A stretch of 64,000 nucleotides of DNA from NCBI GenBank assembly GCA_013396635.1, contig WBMW01004121.1, positions 31,401-95,400 of the forward strand. Reading direction: 5' to 3'. Origin of the DNA: Penelope pileata (taxonomy: Eukaryota; Chordata; Aves; Galliformes; Cracidae). The notes under the pieces were generated by a model that ran no database searches, had not been told where the DNA came from, and saw nothing but the letters and a program-made list of their open reading frames with translations. Below, in pieces: positions 23,749-37,705 of the stretch (position 1 is its first letter; the number at the start of each line of letters is the position of its first letter). The translations under genes were made by a program, and so were the position numbers.

Positions 23749-26700
23749 CCACGCTGGGTGCTTGCCATACGCAAGCCATCCATGAGCATATCAGCAAAAT
23801 CCCTCAAACTCTTTCCCAAAATGAGTTAAGGAAAATGATACAATGGGAAGCACAGCGACTGCCTGGGAACACCCAGCAGGGACATGGGCATGCGTGGCCA
23901 ACGCACCCTTCTTGCCCCAGGCCTTTCAAAGCAATAACATCATGTACAAAGCCTGCTGCCCTGCTCACTAACATTTTTCTCTAAAACCAAAGCACTTGAG
24001 AAGCAAATTGAACCCAAGGATGATGCCGAGGGCTGAGATGTTTGCATGCATTCAGAATGGGGTTCTGCAGCTCGTTGTCAACTTTGGCAACATTATCTTT
24101 TCCTAACGAGAGCAGTAAGAGAGAAAAGAAGCAATTTTGGTGCTAAGGTGCAACACACATTCTGGGAAAAGAAAGAAATAATAATAAAAAAAAGCACAAA
24201 AGAAAACCAAACCAGAAGCCTCAGCTGGATGCCAGCCAGCAGCGCCGTGCTCAGCCCCAGGGACTGAGCTGTGCTTTGCTGGAGCCAGCGGAACAGGCAG
24301 GCGTTCCCCAGCAGCGCCGGCCACGGGGTCAGGGTGCATGTAAGGCTACTCAGGGACTTGCAGGGACACGGACGCTGAAGAGGCACTGAAAGGTCCTTGT
24401 TGCAGGGGAATTCAAGTAAAACTGACTCCCGATGCATTTTGAGGCTTTTGTCCAAAAAACGCAGCCGGTGGTGGTGTCCCCCATGCACGGCAGCATCGCT
24501 CACGCCCTCCGGGATTCTAATTGAAGTAAAACCTTGCAAAGTCCAACGCCCTCGAGGGAACGTTTTACTTTCTCCGCTCTGGCTCTTGTACAGCTCTTGA
24601 ATTTGTGCGTTCCTGGCGTTCTGCAATTCTTCAAGATCCTAAAGTGAAAGCAGATGCTTTTAACAAAGTGCTCGTGACCTGAGCAGAAGTCACCACTGCT
24701 GCACCCAGAGGTGTGAGGAGGAGGAAAATGTTTTTTTCCCCCCTTATAATGGTAGTTTGGGAAACATATCCTTTAGAAAAAAATAAATAAAAAATCCGGT
24801 ATTTGACTGGAAACAGTTCTATCTATTTGATTTGCACATTTGAAGGGCAGCAGGTCCTGCTTGGTGCTGCCAGAAAGGAAAACTGGCTGCGAGACATTGC
24901 CACTGTTGTGACCTTGGGGAAAACCCACACAGCCCTTGTCCTCTTCCTTCAGCTGGAGCTCATGGAACTCTTCACCTTACGCTGAGCCCAGCAGGCAAGG
25001 CATGGTCAGGGCTGCTGGGTGCCAGCCCCATGGCACTGTCAGAGCAGTGCGCAGAATGAGCTCCCGTTCGTTTCCTCTGCTCTCCTTCACTGCGACACTC
25101 TAAGCAAAATAATTCCATATTGCCACCCGCACGTGGAGTCTTTGAGACTGGGAGAGGACAACGGGGGCTTGCTGGAAAGAAAAACTCCTTGGTAGGATTC
25201 CAAAAATAACCAGTTTGCTAGCAGGACAAAACTTCTCTCCTTCATTTCTGTGTTTAATGACCGTGCTGGGAACAAACACTGATGGATAAAAGGGGATTAA
25301 TTGTGTTTTTAACGAGATCAACATTCCACTTGCAGAGAGCGATGCTCGCCGCAGGCCGTGCGGAGATGACGATGTCCCACATTCTGCCAGCACCATCCTG
25401 CAGGATGCAGCTCAGGGAACTGGAGAGCTGGCATAAAAGGGAAAGGCAGGAGAGAGAACTGCATCGGGCTGGTTCTGCACCCAGAAAACCCAAGTTAGCG
25501 AGGTATCGTAGCTGGACTAGATGCACCACATGCCTCCATTTAGCCTGCTATCTAATAACTCAAAGGGAAGCACAAAGTCAGCGTTATTTAAAGAAGTTTG
25601 TGTGTCTCTTGCTCTTTTTCATAGCTGGTAGATAATTATGAGAGCTCCTGGTAGCATCACGCTGCAAATGACAAAACTTCTGAAGCTAGTTTCAGCAGAC
25701 GATGTGGTGAATTATTGAGAACAAAAATAGAGGCTGGGAAGATGCTGCAGCTGAGTATCCATGTGAACCACATCTTTGGGAGGCAGGGTTCAGCCCCCCT
25801 GCTGCTGGTGAACACGAACCCAGTCGCTGCTGGAGGAAGCAGCAATTTGCTGCCAAGCGTTCCCATGCCCTGCTCCACGCTGCCACTGTAATTTGCTTCC
25901 AAATCGTCTCTCTGAAGCAAGAAGCAAGGTGAGAACCCATTATCCATAGCTTTACAACTGGGAAGAGCTTTCCCCGCGCCTGGTGGAACATGCTGAGAAA
26001 TGAGGGCAGGTTTGTCTGATCCAGCCATGTCTCACGTCACAAAAAACTGGGACTTTGGGACTGCGCTGTAACGGTGTGTTGGCAGCTGAGTCCCACCTGG
26101 TGCAGGTTCCCCATGGCAGCAGATGCAGAGGTGACATTGGGGTACAAATGCGGGGTTGATCCCCTGAGGTGGCTGCTGTCACCTATTGCCACCAGTGTAT
26201 CGCTCTCAACTCTCCTTCCCTGTCCTAGCGGCTCTTTCTCCCATCATCATGCCTTCTTCATGTTCTCTCTCCCTTCCCCTTCTGCAGTGTTTTGGCTTGT
26301 TTATCCCTATTTCAAAGCACACAGATCGGGTTTCTTGGATGCAATCCCAGAGCTCCACATGCGGCTCCTTGTGCTGACATTAACCCAGATCTCTGGCCAC
26401 CAGAACGCGCCTGCTGCAAGAAGCTGGTGCTGCGGGATCCCGGTGGCCACAAGCAGGGATTGTCCACCCACGTGGCACCCACATGTAAATTCATGCAAAC
26501 ATGCACTGACCAATGCTCCATTGAGTCTAACCACGGTGTTTCTTGCAACGCTTTGTTCCCCAAAACTGCTACCCAACAGGATGACAAAGGCAGCATCCAT
26601 GCTGCAGGACCATGGGCATGCTCCCATTGGACAATGGACGCAGGAACGCATCCGCAGGGACGGGTTCAGGAAGGCTCCCCACGACACGCGCTGTGCAGCT

Positions 26701-29700
26701 GGGGTGCGACCTTCCCAAACATAGACAATGACTCATCCTCCAAAAATATTTTGCCAGGTGTTTATTTCTCCAGGCAGCTGCATTTGGTGTTTACTCATCA
26801 CGCAGAGCCTCCACGCCCAATCTGGTGATTTGAAAGGGCATTTCACATCCCAAGCGGGGAGCAAGCGATCGCTGCTGGAGGTATGGGTACGCCCAAGGCA
26901 AAAAGTTCAGCTCCTTGAAGATGCGTGGGTCCAGACACCAGTGCTGGCCCTCCAGAGCGATCAGATGTAAACCTAAATTCTCCTCTTTTGCCAAAGAATT
27001 TGGATTCCCAGATTGCGATGAGGGCCCGTCGCTAAGGAAAACAAGGACTGCAAAAAGAGAAAATTATCCCTGTGAAGAAATGTTTATGTAAAAATACATA
27101 TACATATAGGCTTCTTCAGATGGCTGAAAGCCAAGAGTCTGATCTAAGACGAAGTGGAGGGAACAGACTCTTCCCAGGGTGAGTCTGTTCTTCTGAACCT
27201 GTTTTCTCACCTGAATTACAGACAGCAGCACAGCTTCTGCGGATCCACACTGGTGCAGAGCAGGGATTGTGACGCCAGACGCAGCCCACAGGCACCAGGG
27301 AAGCCTTGCTGCTCGCCTGGCCTTCACAGGAGCATTTTTGCACTGGTTTCAGTGAGTTTGGGGCCTTGCAAGGCAATGCAAGGGAACTGAGTGGAAATAC
27401 AGCTGGTCATTGCAAAAAAAACCCTACCCATTCTGTTTGGAGCCTGAGCAGGTTTCCCTCGGTCCCACCAGCCCTCAGCAGGAGCCTCTCATGGGAGATG
27501 GTGCTGGCCCTGTTGTTTGGGCTTTTGTTGTTTTTTTCCTTAAAACTCCCATCAGTCGACAGCTGGGATCAGGTGGAGTTTGTCTGGCATCACCGTCGTC
27601 AAATCGGCAGCTATTTCAACAGATGTCTTGGTCAAAATAAAGGATAACATTAGCAGCACAAGGCTGGGACTGTAAATCTGGCATGAAATTGCAATTTTCT
27701 TGGCGTTAAGAATAACTTTGATTTTCTGCTTTATTTCTTTTGGCTGGGAGCAAGGTGCTAATATTAATTTACTCAAAAATCCAGTTGGCCTTCCGTAGAA
27801 GAGGAAAAAAAAAAGAAAACACCCTGTTTTTTCTCCCTCATTGCTGATTACATTTTTTATTAATATTTAAGTGCCTGTAACTAAACAGGAGGCAGCTTGT
27901 TCCCAACAGGGGAAAGCACCAGCATCCCGCAGCTATCAGCAGTGTCTGCTGGCCAGAGACTAAACATCACCCACCTGCCTTCCAGCCTCTCGACAGACAC
28001 ACAAGATCTTTATAATCTTCCATGGAGCCCCAGACTCAGCAAACTATTTAAATATAGGCTTGACTGGAAACAGGAAGAGTTTGGAGTTAAAAAAAGGTTT
28101 GCATACAGAGGGAAAACTTGGCTGGGGTCTCCAGAGCTGCAGCAGACCTTCACTGCTTCCTAGAGCACGATAGGAAATCACGGGCTCGCAAAGGCAATTG
28201 CTGGGGGTGATGTCTGTAGTTTATTACTGGCTAAAATACTTTGCTTCTCTCAAAGCTACAGGGAGAAGCAGAAGGTTACGATGTGCCAACAGCTTAAATA
28301 TGTGTAATAAACAAGGGCACCTAAGGGATGAGCTGTGCGGGGGATTTATTTGGTAACAAAGCGAACCATCCACAGAGACACCTCTTACATCTTGTTTCCC
28401 ACCCGCCTAGCACATCGCTTGTCAAGAGCGTGGTGTCAGGATTGCAGAGAATTAACCCAAAAGCAGCCCCTCCGGAGCCGTGGGAATATATCGTGTCACA
28501 GGGGCCTGAACGCAGGGGTGAGCTGCAAAGTAAAACTAGATGGAAAAAGCGCTGCTCCCCGTAATTCACAGATCCCCAAAGCCAGGAGGGGCTGCTAGTC
28601 CATCTCATCTGCTGTCCCCTTTATCACTGACCACGCCATGTCACCCTGAGCATGGTTCCTTGTGGCTATCTGCTGGAAGGGCACTAAAAACCAGCTGGAG
28701 GTGAAGCAACCACTGTTTCCTCTTGGTTTGCTCCAGCACACAGCCTCTCTCCAGCAAAACAGACCCTGCCGTGCTGAGAAACACATTTTGCTTCTCTTTA
28801 AGATTGTAATACCTCATTTTCGAGAAAAAAAAAATCAAAGAATTTTTATCAATTCATATGCTTATCAAGTGACACCAAGACCTTGTTTTTTTGCCAGAAT
28901 ATACATAAATCCAGCTTCTTCTGACTTCATGCATAAGCAGAGTAAGAGGGAGTATACATGGCATCTTTGATTTGTAGCAAAATCATATGCCAAAATATAT
29001 TACGGAGAATCACATTCGAGACTAACCAGTACGTACCACTGACATACAGACCGAAAGCCTGCTGTTTGTTTCTCATTAGGATTTTGTCTGGAATTTGCAT
29101 TTGTAGACTATGCTGAAAGCTCTGTCTCCATTTTGGGGACAGCACTAAGGTTTGCTGAGTGGTGGCTTGGCTCCCGTTCAGGAGAGCTTCGACTTCATCA
29201 GCTCCAAACTTGGGAAAAATGCATTTTGAAGCCCTCTCCTCCTCAAAGGCTCCAGCAGACAAGTGGTGTGACTCCTCCCAATGTCACGGTCTGTTGATTA
29301 ACATGGGGGATGAATTTGTCCCCCAGGGAAACTGTTCAAATCCGCCTTTTTCTGCCCTTCCCAGGATATTCTCACTCCTGGCTCCTTAACTATTTAAATT
29401 CTCTTTTTCCTCTCCCCCTGGCAAAGGGGCAGCCCAGCACTGACCACAGTCCTGCCCACAGCTTGTCTCCCTTCATGGACCTGCTCCATCCCTGCTCCCT
29501 GACTGCGAGAAGGCTGGTGCTGAGCTGCAGTGAGGTGCAGGGTTAACTTGGGCATTGCAGTCCTTTCATCCTGCATCCCAGGAGACTGGGATTATATCAG
29601 CAAGTGACAGGTTGTGTATTTCTGGATGCTGGGAATGACGAGCAGAGCTGCAGGGCTCTTTCCGAAGACTGCAGCATCCTCTGGCGGAGCTGCAACGAAA

Positions 29701-32590
29701 GGATTGTTGCCTAGGGGAGAGGTGCCATGTGGTTTTGTCTCACATTGCCCAGGGCAGGGTTTGGGGCTTCTCAAAATGCGCCCCAGCGTCACCCATCCGC
29801 AAGCACAGCTTTAAGACCAAGTCTTCTTTGGAAGAGCCTGAAGAACAGGTCTTCTTTGGGAGGCTTCACACAAGCCCTGGATTTTAAGAATCACTTCCCA
29901 TGGCCACTCTAACACCTGTGTCAGGAGCCTGTCTCCCTCTGTGCGCTCACTCTTGGGTACAGGAGCTTTCCTGTGGGCTTCAGAGAGAAAGGGGCAGCCC
30001 AGCAATTAGCCTGTGATTTGGGGCACTGCATTTCCATCCCTTGCTTTGCTTATCGATGAACTTGGTGCCCTGGGAGCATGACTGGTGTTCACAGTGACCT
30101 GGTTGGCAGAAATGCTTGGGACAGAGCTGGTTCCCAGCGTCTTCCTTTTTCCTGGTCTTATTCATCATGATCTTCAAAGCCCAAGGCATTCACTCCCAGG
30201 CAAAGGAAACAGATAAAATCTGGCTTCCCAGGCTGTGGTTCTCTCCTTTGCAGCGTTTTGGCTGAGAGGGCAAAATGTATTGTTGCGTCCTGCAGCCCTG
30301 TGTCGAGATCAGTCATCCCACACACAGGGCACTCGGGTTCAGCATCTTCCTCAGACACCTCTCTCCCACCTCCCAACTGTTCCATCTCTTCTGCTGAAAC
30401 ACTCAGAAAAGAGTTCCTGACTCAGAGCAAATGAGCCACCTGCCCTCCCTCTCTCCCTCCAGCAATTAGGGTGCTTATCAGAGATGAGGGAGACAGGGCT
30501 TGATCTTCTCCCCTAATCAGCCACGGGGTAATGTATGAGCAACACTCAAAGTACAGCACAGCACCCCAGACACGTGGAGAGCCAAGTTCCTCTCCTCTGG
30601 CCTCAGAAACACACCGCTGGCAGCATGAAATCCAGCCTGCCCTGCTCCCCGAGGGCCCTCAGCATGCAAAAGCAGCACTGACAGAATTCCTCCGGAAGGG
30701 ACTCACAAGAATTAACACGCAGCACAACCCCGTGCAACAGCACTGCCAACTTTTTGCAGCAATTCACTCAACCCTTGTGAAAGCAAGACTAAATTGGACA
30801 GGAGTCTGCACTTCATCTTCTCTCCCAACTCCTCTGGGTGAGAACTGTTGAGCAGACCAGGTTTCAGATAAAGTAAAAGCAAACACCATTCCCTTGTGCT
30901 AAGATACAGGAATATTATCCTGACATTTTAGCATGGATCACTCATATTGCTGCTCATTCTTTCTGCTCCTAGAGCTGTGTCTTGACAATAGAAACATTCT
31001 CCGAATACAAACAAAATAATCAGTGATGAAAACCAAATTCATGGTGGAAGCGTGCACTTCTCAGCGGGAAATATCTGTCAGGCAAGATTTGCCTCTTGGC
31101 TTATATGAGCCAAAGCAAGTCGAATTACCACTAGTTATTTTTATTCTAAATATTTTTATTCTTTCTTTCCTACAGTAGTCTTGTTGCCACATAGCTGCGT
31201 GAGTGTTTTCTAATAGTTGGCCAGTAGCCTGATAATTACAGGATCCAGGTTCAAATTTGGGTAACAGAAGGATAGAAAAGAAGGGAAAATATAGCATGGT
31301 AAGTTCCAGCGATGCTGGCCTCTTGGTGAGGTTGTAAATTGAGGAATTTGTTTTACTTCAAGGAATTACAATCATCATCCACCATTCTTGTAAAGATTAA
31401 AACTTCCACTTCAGCTAAAAAAATAGTTTCCACAAGGACTTTATCTGTGATTTCCACTAGAGACAAGACCTCTGTGTTTAAGCAGTTGGCAGCCCACTGA
31501 GCGACTTGCCACATCCATCAGCTGTTTAAAATCAACTCACGTGACAAAGGACAGCTTGTGGTGCAAGTGCCTCTCCAGGTGACCACAGCACTGAGCTGTG
31601 AATGAGAAATGGTGGGTTGTCCTGCAGGAACGACGGCTGCTCACACCCCTCCAGAGCTCAGATTTACCCCACCAAAGCTCACACACTTCAGTGAGATGCA
31701 CGGTGACTGCAAGCCCCAATCACTGGAAATAACCACCAGTGTCCACACTGGGAGACGTGGAGGCTGGGTCTAGCTGGGGGAGCAGGCTGGGCTGTAAGAT
31801 GAGTGAAGACATTGATGCTGAGGAACAACGTGAGGAGCAACATCAGCAGTGTAACCACAAATTCTTACGGCACAGAGCTAGTTGGCAAAGACAAGACAGG
31901 AGGAGCCCATCTAGCATCTTCTGTAACGTAGAGAGATGCCTTGAGATGCCTCCAGGCCTGCTGGCACCCAGACAGCACCGCTCACATCAATGCCCTTTGC
32001 GACGTCATGGGCCATTTCAACAAAGATCACAAAAACCCATTCTCTTAGGCACTGGTTTTTAGTTTCTGGTGGTTTCTGCCTTCAATGGTTTAGCACTAAC
32101 AGACTCCAACAGCAGGTGCAGTCTTTGGGATGTGTTTTGAGCGAGAACTGCTAAACGCGTCATTTTGCAAATGTGAAAACAAATGGGTTTTGACTCGATT
32201 GGATTTTTTTTTCCAGCGTTGCGGAAACAGTTGAGCAAAAGCTACGTAAATTCACGTATTTTTTCAACCACTTCTTCCTAGTGACAATCTATATGAATCA
32301 CTGGAAAAACAAAGTACCCCAGAAGCTGTTAATTTTACTGCCATGCAGCCTGGCAATGCAGAGAGGCAGCAAAGCCCTGGCTCCCAGCCTGGATCTGCCT
32401 TCAGAACTGCGGTGAGCACTCCTGCGGAATAAATCTATTGGCCTGCGTAAGTATGTAAGAGCAGGGACTGCATGTACTCTGTGATATTCCTCACCACGGG
32501 GTGAGGATGTTCTGAAGAAGCCTTCCTCTCTTTGTCCAGCAGCACTTTCCCTCACAGATCCAAAACAGGCTCCGGAAAACAAGCGGGAGC
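23749..32590. other. Non-coding stretch left of the GZF1-like promoter
   Basis: No coding exon, RNA gene or transposon is recognisable across nearly 9 kb. In human, NXT1 (a compact nuclear-export adaptor gene) lies between CD93 and GZF1; none of the open frames here resembles it. Conserved regulatory sequence cannot be excluded without alignment. Confidence 0.45.
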
Positions 32591-32599
32591 TGACAAGAC

Positions 32600-33010
32600 C
32601 CTGCGACCAAGATGGCCGCCCGCTCCCGACATGCCGCTTCCCTCACTAAAGATGGCGGAAGCACGGAGCAGCTGAGGTGACGAAGCCGGGACCGGCCATG
32701 TTGCTTTCGGGCAGGCGGGCCGTACCATTGCGCTGAGGAGAGGGGGAGAAAAGTGGTTTCTCCCGGGGGCTGCGTGCGGCCGCGAGGAGTGCGGCGGCCG
32801 CGACCCATTCGTGGGGCAGGAGCGGAGGCCCACCGGCAGGGTAAGGGCAGGAGCGGAGCCCCGCCGGGACCCGAGGGGTCGGTGAGGGCACCGGGATCCC
32901 CCCCGGGACTGCCGTGAGGGAGGGCCGAGAGCCGCCGCCGCCCCTGGGGCGCGGGCCGGGCGTCGACGCCTCGTGAGGTAACGCTGGGCCTGAGGCGTGG
33001 TGCGCGCCCT
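32600..33010 (+). promoter_or_regulatory. CpG-island promoter of the GZF1-like gene, with probable non-coding first exon
   Basis: A sharp CpG-dense island in otherwise AT-balanced DNA. It holds YY1-type motifs (AAGATGGCCGCC at 32609-32620, AAAGATGGCGG at 32648-32658), which typically lie at or just downstream of start sites of TATA-less genes. Two good splice donors follow on the plus strand: gcagg/gtaagg (donor at 32841) and gtgag/gtaacg (donor at 32978). Either would end a non-coding first exon that splices to the acceptor at 38313, just before the GZF1-like ATG. Divergent minus-strand transcription is possible, but no coding gene was seen on that side. Confidence 0.65.
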
Positions 33011-33344
33011 GGGGAGGTGGGTGTGGAGGGGTGCGGCAGCAGTGGCTCTGGTGCCCGGGGGCGAGGTGGGGTGCCCTGGGGGGAGCTCCCTGCTTGATCC
33101 AGTGGGCACACACAGGCTGTGACAGGGCAGGTGCAGTGCTCCCACGTTCTGAGCTCGCCAAGCCTGCCTGCTCTGTGCAGGGATTGGTGCACCTGGTTTC
33201 CAGGTGGTTAGCGCAGGTGGGTAACTCCAGCTCGTGTTTGTGGGTGCCCTCTTCGTGTTCTTTTTCAAGAGGTAATTATCTCGCTGTCATGAACATGTTT
33301 TATCATCACAGTCCCTCTTCAAATGCTACCTGACTTTACAGGGG

Positions 33345-33362
33345 AAAAAAAAAAAAAAAAAA
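33345..33362 (+). repeat. Poly-A tract
   Basis: An uninterrupted run of about 18 A residues. There is no adjacent retrotransposed gene copy that would explain it, so it is treated as a simple repeat. Confidence 0.85.
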
Positions 33363-36300
33363 GGTAAAAAATCAGAAAGCGCATCCCAGGCAGTCTCTGC
33401 CACAGCTGGGAACCGAAACTCAGTGTTACGACTCTCATAAACATTCCATCTGTTGTCTGCAGCTCTCATTGCTTAGTGGGATCTCCAGAGTGCTTCGTTG
33501 GATCAGCCAGGACCTGTGTTGTGATCTGCCTACTTTGGTCTTGTTTTGGGAAGTTTTAGCCCAGGCATCTGGAAGTGCAATTACACTCTTAGCTGGCATT
33601 TGGACACCTTCTGCAGAGGATAGCCGTGGTCAAAGGAAGGCTCGTTTTCTTCTCTCAGTGGTTCAAGGGTTCCTGTGTGCAAACAGCTGTTGAGGGCGCA
33701 GAGGAGCTCTCCCTGGGAAGATAAGTTGGGAAAAAGTTCCTCTTTGCTACTCTGATAAGAAAGCTAGGATTTGATTTAAAAGCCTCGGGGAGAAGCAAGC
33801 GATCAGAGATCGTGTGTGCTTTGCAAAGAGGAGGGCATGAAGTAAACTGAATGGCATGCTTGTCAAAAGTGCTGCTTTTAGACCTCGCTTCTGTTTTCTT
33901 TCCCCTGGATAACATGGGTGTACCCTCCCTGCCTGCACTTCAGAGGGGCTGTGCCATCTCACATCAGCTAAGGCTCCGAGTAGAGGTGAACAGTGAAAGT
34001 CAAGGAGCAGTGCTGTTTCAGAAATATTTACTGTCCCCCTTCCAGAGGCAGTGCTGCTTTAGTGTGGCTGGAGAGGTGCTGTTGAACGCATCATTGTATC
34101 ATTTAAAAAAAATAAAAGGGGGAGGTGTAGCGCAGAGCAAACCTAAATCCCATCTTGGGGACTGGAAGCCCCTCCTAGGTATTGGTTTTGAAAACAGCTG
34201 GACTTATTCCTGCGGCCTTATTAGGGGCTGTAATTGAATAGAAGCAAGCTTTGGCTTTTGCAGGGGTTCTCTTAGGCTAATTACGTTTTCTGGAAGTCTT
34301 GCATCCACATGAATTCTTTAATTTGGGTTCCTGGATGTCAGTGTCTCAGGCACACAGCCTTATTTCGGCAGAATGGAAAGCAGAAGGAGATTCATTAGGA
34401 CTGTCAGCCTCCTGCCAGCTCCTTTCTGTTTCTGGTTTTGTGAGCCAGGGGTGGTTCAGTGTTCTGCCACGCTGCAGGGTTAGGGTGACACCCAGAAGGC
34501 AACTGTAAGCCCTGCAGGAGGGAGAAGTGCCAACTGTCCTGAGGTTTGGGCCAGCGAAAGCAGAAGGGGTCGGGTGCAGCTCTGGGAATGCTGGCTTCAA
34601 GGATGGGTCTGGGAGCCCGAGCTGGGGTTGTGAGCACCAGGGTGTCTTGTGTTCCTGTGTGGGGGGGACCAGATTAAGCCTTACAATGCTGTTACCCTTA
34701 TCTTTTCTGTTCGATTGCTGGTTTTTGTTTCAAACCACCGTTAACTTGTAATTGCATCCCACTCTTTGATGCAATAAGGGAATTACCACAATTTTGTCAT
34801 CCTCGTTCCTGCTGCTTTGATTGGGAATTCCTCACAAATCTTCTCCTGTCATTAAATTTTAATTACATATAGCGAGTGAGGAGGAAACAGCTTTCTTAAT
34901 CCACTGGGGATAAGAAGCTGCTCCCTTAAGCAAAATACTTAAAAACCTTCTACTGACAAATTTTCAGGAAAAAAATAAACAAAAATTTTAAAAAACAACA
35001 TCTTAGGTACTGTTCTGATTCCACTGCAACATTGTGTTCCAATCTCCTTCTCATGAAACTAAAACATGGGAAAGCAGAGTATTCAATGCTACTTGAGAAA
35101 ACTGCAGGAAAATTTCCTCTCCAAGCAGTAACAAAAAGTAGTCTCGTTTTCTTCTCATGAAGTAAAAAGGTGAGAATTGATTTATTTGTGGCATTTTGTC
35201 ATTAGAAAGACATGCCAGTAAACAGTTCCTGGGCTGATTTAATCTAGAACCAGATGATCTGAAGAGATCATGTTGGAAGAAACCTCTCAATTTGGCTCTG
35301 TATCAGATACTGGCGTTAGCTGAGTTCACCTGTGAGTGTGTGTTGGGAATTTATCTCAGATGGGGATCTTAAAAAGGAGGAGGAGGAGGAAATTAGCACA
35401 TGCTCTGCTCATTGATTTCCTTAAGCGCTGCTGATCAGTGAGCTCAGCACTGGGCTCAGCTTTGCTGGGACATGAGGAATGATGTTGTGCTGGAAAACAT
35501 GGAGAAGGGCAAGCCAGGGGACAGCTTAGGTGGCAGCTTTGGTGAACGTGTGGCTAAGTGTAGCTGTTAGTCTCTGGATCTGCATTTCTTCCTGCAGCGT
35601 GCAAGCACTCCCTGTTGGCTCTGCAGGGTGAATGTCCAGCAGTAGCTGAGCTTTCAGCAGGTTGCAAAAACCTCAGCCGAAACAAGGTGCAAACAATGCT
35701 GTATGCATTCACTACGACTGCCCTTGCTGTCCAGAAAGTGTCAGGATGGTTTGTGAGGATGGTATTAATTGGATGTTTGGAGGAATCTGGATATGAGCAG
35801 TCCTTTTCTGATCCAATTTAGTCAATGCTGTTTTGCGTGTCCTTCCCCTCCCCCCCCCACACACACAATTTCCAGCTTCTGTGGTCTCATTCAACACCTG
35901 CCTTGTCTTTTTACTCTTTCTTTTGTTCATTTTCCAAAGTGTTTTTCCTTTTTTTTGTTTTCTTTTCCCTGAGCAAACACCTTTGAAGCAGGGAGGCAGG
36001 GGGTCCTGCACCAGCTGGGTGAGAAGGTGGAGATCCCAAGCGGTCCCGATGATTTGGGTGGAACTTCTTGCAGGAGCTCAGGATCAAACACCCAGCTGGG
36101 TACAAAGATTGGGATGTTGCATAACTCACGTTTGCAGACATTTCGTGTCAAACAGAAATCTCACCTGTTTCCTAAGCACATGTTCTGGTGACACTTAAAG
36201 GTGTCTTCAGAAAATCAGTTTAAACCTGTAAATGCAGTTTTTAAAACCTCATGTGGGATATCACAAGTTCTGAATCACTTCTGCCTTGCAGATTAGCAGA

Positions 36301-37128
36301 TGATTATCCTCTGTGGTGCTTGCTGCAGTAGCTTGTAATAGGAAGAGGATTCTCAAAGCTGTCTCTTAAGCTTGCTATTCATACCTGTTCACTCTAGGCT
36401 GTGCATTGTATTCAGCTTCCTGGTGCTGCATGTTGAAGGCACATTTGTCTTCTTAATCAGACAGCTTATATCTGCCAGGAATGTAGTTAATATAACGTCA
36501 AACATAATTCAGGTGAGAAGTGAAGGCAAGCACAGCAAGCCAACCCTAAGCAGAGCCTTTAAGCAATAGCAAGCTACTTCGTCTGTTTATTTTGGCCTAA
36601 TGTTCCTCCCTTGGTGACAGATCTGTTGCAAATGTGCTAAGTAAGAGGCATCTAGAAAGCATGCTGCCCCAGGAATATAAGCTTAGAACGTAGATCGTAT
36701 CAGATCGTGTTATGGGAGCATCCAAGGGCCTCAGTAAGGGTGTCAGCACCGTTGCTGTGCTTTATGGATGAGAGTAAATGAGACTTCTTGCTCTGGAGTT
36801 ATAGGTGTCATGTGTGAGTCAAGACAGGAGAGCCAGAGAGCTCCCAGGCATGTGGCTTACTGTAATGATGCGTAGCATCTGTCCCTAGAGCTGGTGGGAA
36901 AGTGCAGATTGTTCTTTGTGAAATTGTCAAGATGTCAGAAAACTTCTGACCCCTATGTTTGATGATTGAGAAGGAGCAAGCTTCTTGGAAATATTTTCCA
37001 AATGAAATAGTACTAGCTCTTCAGGGGAAAAAAAAAAATATTTATTTCTAGGAATGTCATTTGTCCCCAGAAATTTTCTGCATTTCTAAATGAATGTGTC
37101 TAAATAAAATAGAAATTTACTAATTCTC

Positions 37129-37705
37129 ATAGAATCACAGAATGGCCCGGGTTGGAAGGGACCCCGAGGACCATCAGGTTCCAACCCCCTGCCACAGGCA
37201 GGGCCACCACCCTCCAGATCTGGCACTGGATCAGGCTGCCCAGGGCCCCATCCANNNNNNNNNNNNNNNNNNNNNNNNNNNNNNNNNNNNNNNNNNNNNN
37301 NTCTCCTGATTGAGCCCAGGACACCATGGGCCTTCCGAGCTGCAAGAGCACACTGCTGGCTCGTGGTCAATTTTTCTTCCACCAGGACCCCCAGGTCTCT
37401 CTCAGCTGGGCTGCTGTCAAGGATCTCTTCTCCCAGTCTGTATACAGATCTGGGATTACTCCGACCCAAGTGCAGCACCTTGCACTGTGCTGTGTTGAAC
37501 CTCATTAGGTTGATAGGGGCCCACCTTTTGAGTTAGTCCAGGTCCCTCTGGATGGATCTCTTCCTTCTGACCTATCAGCTGCACCACTCAGCTTGGTGTC
37601 GTCGGCAAACTGCTGAGGGTGCACTCAATCCTGTCATCGATGTCATTGATGAAGATATTGAAGAGCACCGATCCCCAGACAGAGCCCTGGGGGACACCGC
37701 TTGTT
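37129..37705 (-). repeat. CR1 LINE fragment, antisense, interrupted by a gap
   Basis: It starts with the reverse-complemented CR1 tail (catagaatcacagaatgg, then 'ggttggaagggaccc'). After the gap it continues into ORF2. On the minus strand at about 37620-37700 the frame reads GVPQGSV...FNIFINDID, the C-terminal side of the CR1 reverse-transcriptase domain. The element lies in the probable first intron of the GZF1-like gene, opposite to its transcription. Confidence 0.9.
37255..37301. other. Assembly gap (47 N)
   Basis: An unsequenced run of N inside a CR1 element. The true length may differ from 47. Confidence 0.99.

Noticed and set aside
32491..33268. Overlapping minus-strand frames of 170-240 codons in the CpG island
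   Set aside because: CpG islands produce long Pro/Arg/Ala-rich frames by composition alone. No domain or splice support was seen.
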